From Spirochaeta lutea (GTDB lineage Bacteria > Spirochaetota > Spirochaetia > DSM-27196 > Salinispiraceae), in NCBI RefSeq assembly GCF_000758165.1, contig NZ_JNUP01000067.1, positions 45,186-77,645 on the forward strand: a stretch of 32,460 nucleotides of DNA, given 5' to 3'. The notes beneath the pieces were generated by a model, which saw nothing but the letters and a program-made list of their open reading frames with translations, was not told where the DNA came from and did no database searches. The translations under genes and the position numbers were made by a program. How positions within the stretch are numbered: position 1 is the stretch's first letter; the number at the start of each line of letters is the position of its first letter. Of this stretch, positions 23,054-31,500 are shown piece after piece.

Positions 23054-24376
23054 TTAGGTATTTGCAAAACTGTCCATGGAAGGTTCCAGATGCTGGCCGG
23101 GTTTTCGGGCCCGGTAGGTACTTCCTTGTTGTTCCAGGGGGATTCGAATGGTCAGGGTAAAGCCGCCTTCCGGGGCGTTCCCGGCTTTGATGCTGCCTCC
23201 CATCTCTTTAAGCCGTTCTTCCATACCCGCCAAACCGATACCCTTGGTAATCTCCTTGGCTCCCGCGCCATTATCATGAATGGTGATTATAAGATGCTCC
23301 TCATGAATCCAGAACTGCATTCCCACCTCCGTCGCCTTTCCATGGCGGATGGCGTTGGTCAGGGATTCCTGAACGATCCGGTAGAGGCTGCGGTTTAACT
23401 CGGTATCAAAGCTCAGGGGCAGATTGCCGAAGGATAGCTCCACCCGGGTACCTGTGACCTGTTGGAACACCCCGGCGATCTTATAGATCATCCGCAGACC
23501 CTTGTCGCCGTAGGGATCAACCTCCCGAAGGCGGCGCAGGGCCGTCCGTGTTTCCCGCAGCCCTTCCTGAGCCTGTTTTCGGGCAGTCATGAGGGTGGCG
23601 TGAACCCGGGAAATATCCGCATCTGGTCCGAGGCTCATGGTGGCATCCATCATGGCAATCAGGTTGGTGAAGATGTATCCGGAAATATCGTGGATCTCCC
23701 GGCTGATGCGCCGGCGCTCCCGTTCCGCAGATTGTTCATCCGCCCGGCGGGCATAGCTTTGCAGACTCAGGTTGAACTCGCTCAGGCGTTGCAGATTCGT
23801 TTCCTGCTGGTCTGTCAGTCTTTTTATGAAGTTGTACCGGCGAAGAAGTCCCCCCGCCAGAACGGAAAGCATGAGAATCACCCCGAGAAGAATCCCGAAC
23901 CCCGCCCCCCCGGACCACAAGCCCGGTACTCCAGGGGATGCAACCAGCAGATTCCTTCCGAAAATCCCGTCCAACCCGCCGGGAAGACCGCCCAGCACCA
24001 GGGCCGCCGTCCCCAATAGAAACCCCCAGGGCTGGGCCGTGCAGACTCCGGCATCCACCAAAAAAATCCCCAGAAGTACGGCGGTAACCTCCAGGGCATC
24101 TGCCAGGGTATAAGCCAAGAGCACCACCAGAACCAGCCGCAGGGCTAAAACAGCCCTCAATACCGAGGCGCGCCGTATGAACCCGAGGCTTAACCCGGCG
24201 ACCAGGTTTACCCCGCCGAACCCCGCCATGGTCCCCCAGAAGTACTCCGCCGCCGATGCATCCTGAAACCGGAGAAACAGCACAACCCCGACACCGAGAT
24301 TGCCCAGCAGATGAACCAGGAATAGGATCCCAGGCAGCAGAGGACTGGCCTGATAAAGAATGGACCGGCCGAACAT
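23054..24376 (-). CDS. NarL-family sensor histidine kinase (HisKA_3 type)
   Basis: 440 residues from ATG 24376; a GTG at 24388 extends it by four codons and neither start has a well-spaced Shine-Dalgarno. The N-terminal half (about 10-180) has about six hydrophobic spans with little periplasmic sequence, so it may sense within the membrane. A coiled region leads to the HisKA_3 dimerisation helix ERERRRISREIHDISGYIF with phospho-acceptor His near 229. The HATPase domain shows RIVQESLTNAIRHGKA (N box), IHDNGAGAKEITKGIGLAGMEERL (G boxes) and a final GGFTLTIRIPL strand. It phosphorylates the response regulator encoded 24 bp downstream. The signal is unknown. Confidence 0.93.
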   Translation of the reverse strand: MFGRSILYQASPLLPGILFLVHLLGNLGVGVVLFLRFQDASAAEYFWGTMAGFGGVNLVAGLSLGFIRRASVLRAVLALRLVLVVLLAYTLADALEVTAVLLGIFLVDAGVCTAQPWGFLLGTAALVLGGLPGGLDGIFGRNLLVASPGVPGLWSGGAGFGILLGVILMLSVLAGGLLRRYNFIKRLTDQQETNLQRLSEFNLSLQSYARRADEQSAERERRRISREIHDISGYIFTNLIAMMDATMSLGPDADISRVHATLMTARKQAQEGLRETRTALRRLREVDPYGDKGLRMIYKIAGVFQQVTGTRVELSFGNLPLSFDTELNRSLYRIVQESLTNAIRHGKATEVGMQFWIHEEHLIITIHDNGAGAKEITKGIGLAGMEERLKEMGGSIKAGNAPEGGFTLTIRIPLEQQGSTYRARKPGQHLEPSMDSFANT

Positions 24377-24426
24377 ACCCTTCAACACCCCTTTATTATC
24401 ACCACCCCGGTGCTAAAACACAACCG

Positions 24427-24531
24427 TAGTGTGCAAAAGGTTGTAAACTACGCCATATGTAGCGGAGCAATCCGAGATTTTACCCAGGGGTAGTGGGGCC
24501 GAGGTGAAACGTTACAACCTTTTGCGCACTA
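24427..24531 (-). repeat. Dispersed inverted-repeat element, copy 4 (reverse orientation)
   Basis: 105 bp with TAGTGTGCAAAAGG and CCTTTTGCGCACTA ends and TA on both sides. Read on the minus strand it aligns with copies 1-3: CACTACCCCTGGGT, then CCGCTACATATGG, then GTAGTTTACAAC. The internal hairpin is ACCC-CT-GGGT. It lies 42 bp after the stop of the ABC-2 permease gene and 50 bp upstream of the kinase start. Confidence 0.9.
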
Positions 24532-24573
24532 CCGAATTCAACCCGAGAGCGCGGACCCTAGAACCCCGCAACC

Positions 24574-25425
24574 CTACACCCGGCTGCCCACCAGGTTTCC
24601 CGACTCGTAACGCCTCAGACCCCGGTGAAAGACCCATGCGCCGAGCAAAAAATACCCCAAACACCCCGCACTGATGGGTACCACCATAGCCCAGTTTAGC
24701 TCCAGGAATGCCTGCCGGGGCAGGTACACCACAAACCCCGCGGGAATGAGGGAGTAAAACAACCACCGCATCCCCGACCCGAAGATACCCTCGGGATACA
24801 GAGAGGCGGTCAGGAGCAGCTCACAGAGACTGCGCCCCAGGGTGCGGGCATTTCCCAGGAAAAAATTCAGACTCTCCGCCATGGAGAACACCCCGGCAAA
24901 AACCAGGGACCCCGAAAGCACCAACACCAACCCGAGGCCGTAGCGGCTGATTCCCGGTAATCCCCAGGGCCCGGCAGCAAAAGCCAGCACCACCAAGGAG
25001 AACAGCAGGTCTCCCCAGGCCGAGACAATCGACCGGCTGGTCAGCAAGTTTAGGTACACCCCCTTGGGTTGGAGCAGATACACATCTAAATCACCATTAC
25101 GAATGATCTCCCCCAGATAACTGATATTCCCGAACAGAATATGCGCCAGCCCGAAGGCTCCGCTGGTAACCCCCCAGAGAAATAGAATATCCGAAAACCC
25201 GTAGCCCGCCAGAGGCCCGGTGCGTCCCAACAACACATCCCAGAACACCAAAAACGCCAGATTGTTGAGCACCATGCCGAAGACCTGGAGCAGGAAATTG
25301 CCCCGGTACTCCATGGCCCCCTTCAGATTCAGCCCCAGGGACTTGCGGAAAAGCCGCAGATAGGCCCTCATAGACACCCCGTTCCTGCCTTCGGGGTTAG
25401 GGTGATTTTCATGCCTCTGGTTCAT
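24574..25425 (-). CDS. ABC-2 family exporter permease (COG3694/DUF990-like)
   Basis: 283 residues, about six membrane spans. The N-terminal part, YLRLFRKSLGLNLKGAMEYRGNFLLQVFGMVLNNLAFLVFWDVLLGR, and the IRNGDLDVYLLQPKGVYLNLL segment match the paired ABC-2 permeases that accompany NatA-like ATPases. It starts at ATG 25425 with GGAGG 7 nt upstream, inside the last codons of the preceding permease gene, so the two are coupled. A later in-frame ATG (MRAYLRLF) is possible but has no better Shine-Dalgarno. It is the last gene of the three-gene exporter operon. The substrate is unknown. Confidence 0.85.
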   Translation of the reverse strand: MNQRHENHPNPEGRNGVSMRAYLRLFRKSLGLNLKGAMEYRGNFLLQVFGMVLNNLAFLVFWDVLLGRTGPLAGYGFSDILFLWGVTSGAFGLAHILFGNISYLGEIIRNGDLDVYLLQPKGVYLNLLTSRSIVSAWGDLLFSLVVLAFAAGPWGLPGISRYGLGLVLVLSGSLVFAGVFSMAESLNFFLGNARTLGRSLCELLLTASLYPEGIFGSGMRWLFYSLIPAGFVVYLPRQAFLELNWAMVVPISAGCLGYFLLGAWVFHRGLRRYESGNLVGSRV

Positions 25426-25428
25426 ACG

Positions 25429-26301
25429 CTATCCTCCGTTTAATGCAACCCGCCGGCTGCCCGCCCGGAACAGGCCCAGACAGATCAGCCCCGAAACCAC
25501 AACCCATCCCGCCTGAGCTGCCAAGAGCCCCAGCATCCGCTCCTCCATTCCCGGCTGGTACACTCCCAACGCCCAGCCCGGCACATAGGCCATAGCCGGG
25601 AAGGGTGTCCACCAGGCAGCCTGGGACAGCCATTGGGGCAGAAACTCCAGGGGCACCAGGGTTCCCAGGATCAACGCGAGCTTCTGATAGATCCAATAGA
25701 AGGCCCGGTTCTCCTCCAGCCAAAAGGCCGTGAGCCCCAGGGCAGTCTGGCTAAAAAAGGCGACGAACCCGGATAAGACCAGGGCCGCAGCCGTAAACCC
25801 GCCCTTAGCAAGCCAGACCAGCCCTGGATGCATGGGCGAGCAGCAGTCGGAGACTGCGACCAGCCCCGGAGTTCCAAACTGCAGTCCCGTTATGCCCAGG
25901 GCAATGACCACCCCCAGGACTGCCAAGTACAAGACCTGGACCATAGCAGGCACCAGGAGCTGGGCAGCCTGGTAGCCCAGATAGCTGTAGGGTCGCCCCA
26001 AGGCATAGGCAATCTGGCCGGATTTAACCTCCTGAGCCTGGGTAAAAAACATCCGCCCGAAGCCGAACACCGCCAGCTCCGCAGCCAGGAAGTACCAAAC
26101 CAGACTATACCGGGTGTATCCCGCCAGGGACTCACCGGGGGGAACCGCAGCACCGTAGAGCTGACTGAAGACGAATACAAAGATGGCAAAGGTGATCCCG
26201 GGCCCAAAGAACTCCCCGGGATACATCAGAGTGTTTTTCAGACTCACCAGGCCTACCTTGTTATATTTTGCCAATTTAGAGAGGCCGCGTAAGGGCTGCA
26301 T
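25429..26301 (-). CDS. ABC-2 family exporter permease (COG4587-like)
   Basis: 290 residues from ATG 26301, which has GGAGG with 6-nt spacing; an ATG 13 codons upstream (26340) is less likely. Features include YNKVGLVSLKNTLMYPGEFFGPGITFAIFVFVFSQLYG near the N-terminus, QEVKSGQIAYALGRPYSYLGYQ in the first loop, and about six membrane spans, as in the partner permease family. It overlaps the ATPase gene by 26 bp and is followed 3 bp later by the second permease, a tightly coupled arrangement. It should form a heterodimeric channel with that permease. Confidence 0.85.
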   Translation of the reverse strand: MQPLRGLSKLAKYNKVGLVSLKNTLMYPGEFFGPGITFAIFVFVFSQLYGAAVPPGESLAGYTRYSLVWYFLAAELAVFGFGRMFFTQAQEVKSGQIAYALGRPYSYLGYQAAQLLVPAMVQVLYLAVLGVVIALGITGLQFGTPGLVAVSDCCSPMHPGLVWLAKGGFTAAALVLSGFVAFFSQTALGLTAFWLEENRAFYWIYQKLALILGTLVPLEFLPQWLSQAAWWTPFPAMAYVPGWALGVYQPGMEERMLGLLAAQAGWVVVSGLICLGLFRAGSRRVALNGG

Positions 26302-27304
26302 GGCCTTCCTCCTCGTTCCGGCTCCGGTAAATATCGGCAATCAGGGTCTCCAGGGGTTCATCTTCAATGGTGATGTCTTCCACAGGCCCCAGGGCGGTCA
26401 GATGCCCCACCACGTCACGAACGGGAATCCGGCGGGTATCGACCTCAAACCGCGCACTGGATTCGGTACGTTTCACCGCCTCGAGGCCGGGTACCCGGAT
26501 ATCCAGGGGTCGGGAATAGCGTACCCCGACGATCTTTTTACCCATGGTCTGGTGCTTCAGGGTTTTGATGCTCTCATCGATGATGATGGTACCGTGATGG
26601 ATAATAACCGCCCGGCGGCAGATTTTTTCCATATCTCCGATATCGTGGCTGGTTAAAAGAATGGTGGTATTGTGTTCCTTGTTCAGGGTGGATAAGAGGG
26701 TTCTGATTTCCTGCTTCACCACCACATCCAAGCCGATAGTGGGCTCGTCTAAAAAGAGGATCTCGGGCTGATGGATAAGGCTTGCAGCGATTTCGCAGCG
26801 CAGCCGCTGGCCCAAACTGAGTTTCCGTACCGGGGTATCAATAAAATCACCCAGGTCAAAAACCTCCCGCAGCTCTCCGATCCGCCTGGCAAGCACCTTG
26901 GGCTCCACCTCGTACACAGCCCCCAGGAGCTCGAAGCTGTCCGAGGCAGGCAGGTGGTACCAGAGCTGGCTCTTCTGGCCGAATACCGAGCCGATCCGGA
27001 AGGCAAGCTGCATCCGCTGACACTGGGGATCCAAGCCCAATACTCGAATATCCCCCCCGCTGGGCCGGAGGATGCCCGTGAGCATTTTAATTGTGGTGGA
27101 TTTCCCGGCGCCGTTGGGCCCCAGAAATGCCAGAAACTCTCCCCGGGGAATCTCCAGGTCGATACCCCGCACCGCCCTCACCTCCCGGTACTCGGGCTTA
27201 AATAGACCCCGCACCTGGGCTGCAGCCCCTTTGGGCGGAACCCGTGTCCGGTAGGTTTTAGTTAACTGATGAATTTGAATTGCCGCTTCGTGGATATGAT
27301 CCAT
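26276..27304 (-). CDS. ABC exporter ATPase, NatA-like (COG4586)
   Basis: 342 residues. Walker A GPNGAGKST (62-70), Q-loop around VFGQKSQLW (107-115), signature LSLGQRLRCEIA (162-173), Walker B ILFLDEPTIGLD (182-193) and switch His220 in LLTSHD. A 45-residue lead with a TYRTRVPPKG extension and the C-terminal 120 residues (RYSRPLDIRVPGLE, then DITIEDEPLETLIADIYR) are typical of the ATPase partner of the two downstream permeases. It hydrolyses ATP at the inner membrane to drive export of an unknown substrate. GAGGGGG is the Shine-Dalgarno and lies in a predicted hairpin. The long leader carries a ykkC-like riboswitch, so ligand control of this operon is likely. Confidence 0.93.
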   Translation of the reverse strand: MDHIHEAAIQIHQLTKTYRTRVPPKGAAAQVRGLFKPEYREVRAVRGIDLEIPRGEFLAFLGPNGAGKSTTIKMLTGILRPSGGDIRVLGLDPQCQRMQLAFRIGSVFGQKSQLWYHLPASDSFELLGAVYEVEPKVLARRIGELREVFDLGDFIDTPVRKLSLGQRLRCEIAASLIHQPEILFLDEPTIGLDVVVKQEIRTLLSTLNKEHNTTILLTSHDIGDMEKICRRAVIIHHGTIIIDESIKTLKHQTMGKKIVGVRYSRPLDIRVPGLEAVKRTESSARFEVDTRRIPVRDVVGHLTALGPVEDITIEDEPLETLIADIYRSRNEEEGHAALTRPL

Positions 27305-27306
27305 GG

Positions 27307-27328
27307 GGCCCCCTCTTCAAACGGGGCC
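27307..27328 (-). promoter_or_regulatory. Hairpin sequestering the ATPase Shine-Dalgarno
   Basis: On the minus strand GGCCCC (27328-27323) and GGGGCC (27312-27307) form a perfect 6-bp stem whose loop and 3' arm hold the GAGGGGG ribosome site. A CUUCCCCC stretch just upstream could pair with the same G run. It fits a translational expression platform for the upstream riboswitch; this is inference. Confidence 0.5.
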
Positions 27329-27423
27329 TCCCGGGGGAAGGAGCTGTAGATGCGCGGCGCGATTCCAGCCTGAGGAGGGCGATTGTAACGCCTCAAACCC
27401 CTTCGCCAGGGAGACCCGTAAGA

Positions 27424-27543
27424 ACGAGACTCCCTCCCCGGGCTTTTCTCCCAGGGGTGTACCGCCCGACGGACGGTTGGCACCGCTCGGACCGTTCAGT
27501 TTCACCCCTATGGCAAAACCAGGAACCCTAGGCGCCCTCTCGC
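27424..27543 (-). promoter_or_regulatory. ykkC-family riboswitch (subtype undetermined)
   Basis: Read on the minus strand, the 120-nt leader has the ykkC conserved blocks in order: CUAGGGUUCC (about 27531-27522), GGUCCGAG, and GGGAGAAAAGCCCGGGGAG (about 27453-27434), against the family consensus CUAGGGUUCC ... GGUCCGAG ... GGGAUAAAAGCCCGGGAG. The outer helix P1 closes (GCGAGA 27543-27538 with UCUCGU 27429-27424). A central arm pairs ACCGUCC with GGGCGGU, enclosed by GGUG/CACC. A promoter lies about 16 bp upstream and the ATPase gene 120 nt downstream. Known ykkC ligands are guanidine (subtype 1), ppGpp, PRPP and (d)NDPs (subtype 2). The GGUCCGAG and AAAAGCCCGGG blocks look closest to my recollection of subtype 1, whereas NatA-like ABC exporters are to my recollection associated with the ppGpp class. 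Confidence 0.78.
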
Positions 27544-27558
27544 ATTCAGCTTATCGGG

Positions 27559-27587
27559 AGAATAGCCCATGGTGGAGGTTTTTGCAA
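27559..27587 (-). promoter_or_regulatory. Predicted promoter of the riboswitch and ABC-2 exporter operon
   Basis: On the minus strand TTGCAA (27582-27587), 17 bp, TATTCT (27559-27564); each hexamer matches 4 of 6. The expected start at about 27552 lies directly before the riboswitch P1 helix, which supports both calls. Confidence 0.55.
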
Positions 27588-27614
27588 GGGTGGACGACCT
27601 AATAGTTACGAAGA

Positions 27615-27715
27615 TAGTGTGCAAAAGGTCCTCACTTCCCAAGAGTTACCAAGTTCTTCTGCTCTCCGGACCCTGGAGTAGTGTTGCTCTAGGGCATCGC
27701 TACAGCCTTTTGTGC
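27615..27715 (-). repeat. Dispersed inverted-repeat element, copy 5 (diverged)
   Basis: About 101 bp. One end, TAGTGTGCAAAAGG, is intact; the other (CCTTTTGTGCC) is decayed. Read on the minus strand the interior contains CACTACTCCAGGGT, aligning with CACTACCCCTGGGT of copy 4. It begins 7 bp after the stop of the LolA-like gene and lies upstream of the exporter promoter. The remaining bases between it and the promoter hold no gene. Confidence 0.75.
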
Positions 27716-27722
27716 CCCGCCG

Positions 27723-28445
27723 TTACCGAAGGGCTTGGGGATTAAAAAACCTGGCGGGTATGACTCCAGGGAACGAAACTTCTTCCACGGTCAGCCGGGT
27801 AGTCCTCCGGGATCGGGTATCCTCCATAATAGCATTGCTGGGTAACACCTCCCCCTGGACGACCTGGATTTCCTGAACCCGGTAGGTTTTAACCCGGTTA
27901 CCCGAGGACTCATACACATCGAATCCATAGATTAGCCCCGACTGCTCTCCCTTATAATACCGGCGCAGACCGTCCGGGGATTCGAAGAACTTGAAGCTCT
28001 CAGCCTGGTACGTCTGCAAGTGAGAAAACTCCGGGGGCAGAGCGGCTGATTCCTTGGGTACAGGATTCAGAACGGGAAGAATGATGTCCGTATTCTCCAC
28101 TGCAGAGCTAAAAAGCGCCTCACCCTGGGAGCTTTGAGGCAGTCGTCGCAACCCCGAACTTGTCCTGACCCATTGCTCGGGCTGCCCAGCCTGGCGACCG
28201 AGGCTGAGGAACTGCAGATTACGGAGAAAGGTTGGGTTTTCTACCCGGGTGTATACATCCGTTATTCCTGCCTCGGTTCTGCTGTACAGCACTACGGTGC
28301 GATTGGTCTCCCTCCCCGCTTCCATGGTGGAGAATTCAATAGAGAGCTGGATAAACGGTCTCGTACCAAAAAGCGCTTCCTGGGAATACCCTAAGGCGCC
28401 ATAGACTATTAAAATAGTAATCATTACTAATAATAATTTTTTCAC
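27723..28445 (-). CDS. Exported LolA-like (outer-membrane lipoprotein-sorting) family protein
   Basis: 240 residues. The signal peptide is MKKLLLVMITILIVYGALG with probable cleavage near YSQ-E. The mature part has the pattern of the LolA-like beta-barrel family (PF17131-type): VVLYSRTEAGITDVYTRVENP, then WVRTSSGLRRLPQSSQGEALFSSAVENTDII, corresponding to the family's RRLPPSxRGxSFMGSDFTxxD block, then YKGEQSGLIYGFDVYESSG. Such proteins carry lipoproteins or help envelope export in the periplasm. The start is GTG 28445, with AGGAG 7 nt upstream; the first codons are AT-rich. It is divergent from the very large lipoprotein gene, a possible client, across 97 bp. The family call rests on pattern only. 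Confidence 0.6.
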   Translation of the reverse strand: MKKLLLVMITILIVYGALGYSQEALFGTRPFIQLSIEFSTMEAGRETNRTVVLYSRTEAGITDVYTRVENPTFLRNLQFLSLGRQAGQPEQWVRTSSGLRRLPQSSQGEALFSSAVENTDIILPVLNPVPKESAALPPEFSHLQTYQAESFKFFESPDGLRRYYKGEQSGLIYGFDVYESSGNRVKTYRVQEIQVVQGEVLPSNAIMEDTRSRRTTRLTVEEVSFPGVIPARFFNPQALR

Positions 28446-28542
28446 ATTATTGCTCCTAAATCTCTACAATAACCAACAGGCTGTGGTATACTCAAATATT
28501 ATACCCTCGCTGGTATTACACATTCTACACAAGGAGCTAAGA
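28446..28542. promoter_or_regulatory. Divergent promoter region of the LolA-like and large lipoprotein genes
   Basis: A/T-rich compared with its surroundings. On the plus strand TATACT (28487-28492) is the best -10, without a clear -35; on the minus strand TATTGT is a possible -10. AGGAG sequences lie close to both start codons. Confidence 0.4.
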
Positions 28543-31500
28543 ATGAACAGAAGAACTTCAGTAGTACTCTCATTCTTATTCATTGCTTTGGCGCTGGTCT
28601 TTACCGCCTGCCCGCTGGAGCCATTCCCAGAACCCGATCCCACCGAGGATCCTACCGAAAATCCAACAGAGCCAAGTCTAACAGCCTACCAGGCTCAGGT
28701 GGTTAAGACTCTGACCCAAAATCTGACCCCTACCCTTACGGAAGCCCAGGTTTCTGTTCTTTCTGAGGCAGGTCAAGCAGCTTTGCTTTCTGAGGATCTA
28801 TCCGGAAGCAACGATCCGGATCTGGTCATTCCCACGGCCTTGGATGCCATATTAGGCAGCCAGGGACTGGGTTCGAATAGCCTCGGGGCTGGCCAATCCG
28901 CTATAGAAGCCGCCCACGGCATTATTGCGGAAAACAGTATGGTAGCGGCAGCCCTTGAACCATCGAATTTTCTGGGGAACCGGATTGGCAGCCGTTCAGC
29001 CGCTGCAGTCCGCCCTCCTATGCGGGCCATCACTGGGGACCTAAACAACCTCTTCAAAGAGATTGCAAAGAAAGTTCATGCCAGCCTGAATACCCTCCCT
29101 CTGGACGATGCTGCTGAAGAACGGGCGGCCGCCCAAGCCTCCGACGGCATGGTTACCATTCTGGGCGACAACGGTCTGGCCCTGAACACAGCCCAAATGC
29201 AGGAAGTAGTAGAGAATCTTGCTCAGGGAATGTTAGAGGGAATTGCAGCCATCTCCAACAACGCGAGTCCCGGACAGGTTCAAAAACTCATCAAGCAAAC
29301 AGTACGGGCAGCCAGCGCTGCTGTAGGATCCATCGATAACAGCGACCTGGAAACCGACGGCAAACAAAACGGCCTCCTGGTCAAGGCCATTTCTCGGGGC
29401 GCCAGCAGAGGAAACCAGAATTTTACTGGGGTTCCAACTGATTCGGTTACCTCGGAAATTGCCAAGGGAGCCGCTTCCGGCTCTGCGGCCATCTCCCGGG
29501 CGGGAGGACGACAGAACATCCTGATAAGTACCCAGGAAATAATCGGCCAGGTTGCATCGGGTATCTCCGAGGTCATGGCCAATACCTCCACCACCGCCCA
29601 GACTATTTTGAAAACCACCATTGCCGCAGTGGCCACTGTTATCGCTGAAGAACCCGGTGCCATCGGTGAGTCCCTATCAGATATATCCCAGACGGTTTCC
29701 ACCAAGGTTTCCGAGGCTGTATCCAAGGTCATCAACGTCCCGGTAACCGACCTAGTGGAAGCAGCAAAAACAGCGTTGAAGGAAGCCGATCCCACCATTA
29801 ATACAGACTCCCTAGATACCCTTCTGGTGGAGAGTGTAAACAGCGGGGTTGCATTGGCCCAAAACCATGCTCCTACGGTGAGTATCACACCCCCCTCGGC
29901 CCAATTTATAACCGGCGAGACTGTTTCTGTGAGCGCCACTATTTCAGATGTAGACGGGAACGACCTTCAGGTCCGCTGGAGTCTGACTGCCTATCCGGGG
30001 GTTGTACCGCCGGTTCTGAGCTACCCCGACGGGGGAAGCGTATCCTTCCTGGCTACCAAGGAGGGAACCTACACCCTCCAGCTCATGGTCACCGACGGAA
30101 TGGCTGATCCGGTGTACGCCTCCACATCATTTTCTGTTGCAGAGGATCCGAATCCCTCACCCTTGGATGAAACTGGTATCGATCAGGCCTGGGACAGCAT
30201 TATCGGACACCTCCGGTACAATGTTTCAGGAGAATCCCAGGATACGTGGGTATTCCCCGATATCGCCGCCGCCCTGAGCGAGCTGGATTCCCTCCTAATT
30301 ACCAATCCCGAGGTCGGTAAAGCCGCAGCCCTCAAGGCCCTGCTAACCCTGACCACGGTGTTTGTGGATCCCAATACCCAGGAACTTCTAGAGCAGTTCG
30401 GGGTGCAGAACTATCCCACAACCATGGCCGGACTGACCGGGTATGTAAAAACGGTTGTTTTTGAAGCTGCCACCATGGCAAATCCGATAACAGGTTTCGC
30501 CATCGACGGCCAGTCCGATCTGGACGGGGATGGTGTAGTGGACTTCGAAGAACAGTTCATCGCCTTCCTGAAGAACGCCCGGTCCAACTCCATGCCCACC
30601 GCAGCTGTTAGTTCTCTATCCAAGGCCTTGGGAACTACCCTGGCAGCAGTTACCGAGACACTGGACAGCTTCTCCACCGATCAACTGGCTGACAATCCTG
30701 CCTACACCATCGCCATCAGCTACGACTGGGTTTTTGCCACCGCCGATGAGGCCCTGAACTCGGGCTGGCCATCCATGGACGGGCAGACCCCCATGGACTT
30801 TGTCCTGGGCATCCCCGAACTGCAGCTGCTCCAGGCCCAGCTGGAGATCCTCAATAGCATGGTTACCATGACCAGAGCATACAGGCTCGGCATCAACCGT
30901 TCAGCCTACCAGGCATACCTGGATTACTTCCGTGCCGAACAGGAACAGTTCATCCTGCCCGAGGGGAGCCAGGCTCCGGACCCCTACGATTACCTGGATT
31001 CCATCGGACAGAGCCCCTTTACCGCCGAGTCCTTTACCCTGAGTTCCACCGGGTTAGCGGATCTTGCCCTGGCGAAGAACCTTCTCGTCTCAGCCTTCCA
31101 AAAGGTTGAATCAGCCATGGCGGCCTTGGCTCAACGCAGCTCGGCCGACGGGGATGCCTACACCGTGCAACCCGACTCGGTGTTCTTGAGCATGATTGAC
31201 TCAACATACACCCCCCAGGACTTCACGAATATGTTTACCAGCCACTCCATCCTGGGTAAGAAGGTAGCTGCCAGCCTTGTGAATCCCGATACCGGACTAG
31301 CAGTACCTGCGGAACTGTTCACATCCTTCGAGGATTACAGCTGGAAATCCCAGGACTGGGAAACCGGGGAGTATTATACGAGCGAAAGTACCGTGTACAG
31401 CCTCCCCAGGGGAGAGACGGCGGCCTACAGCTACTACGCCGATGAAAGCAACTGGCCAACCGCTCCTGAATGGGCTACCTCGACAGGTACTTTTTATGAT

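Noticed and set aside
24427-24531. Element copy 4 considered as a standard Rho-independent terminator
   Set aside because: The long outer stem has no U-run after it; it fits the dispersed element family instead, though it may still affect 3' ends.
27262-27531. Small frames of about 60-83 codons on both strands across the ABC-2 operon leader
   Set aside because: They cross the riboswitch and the SD hairpin, have no ribosome site and no recognisable product; the region is better explained as a structured leader.
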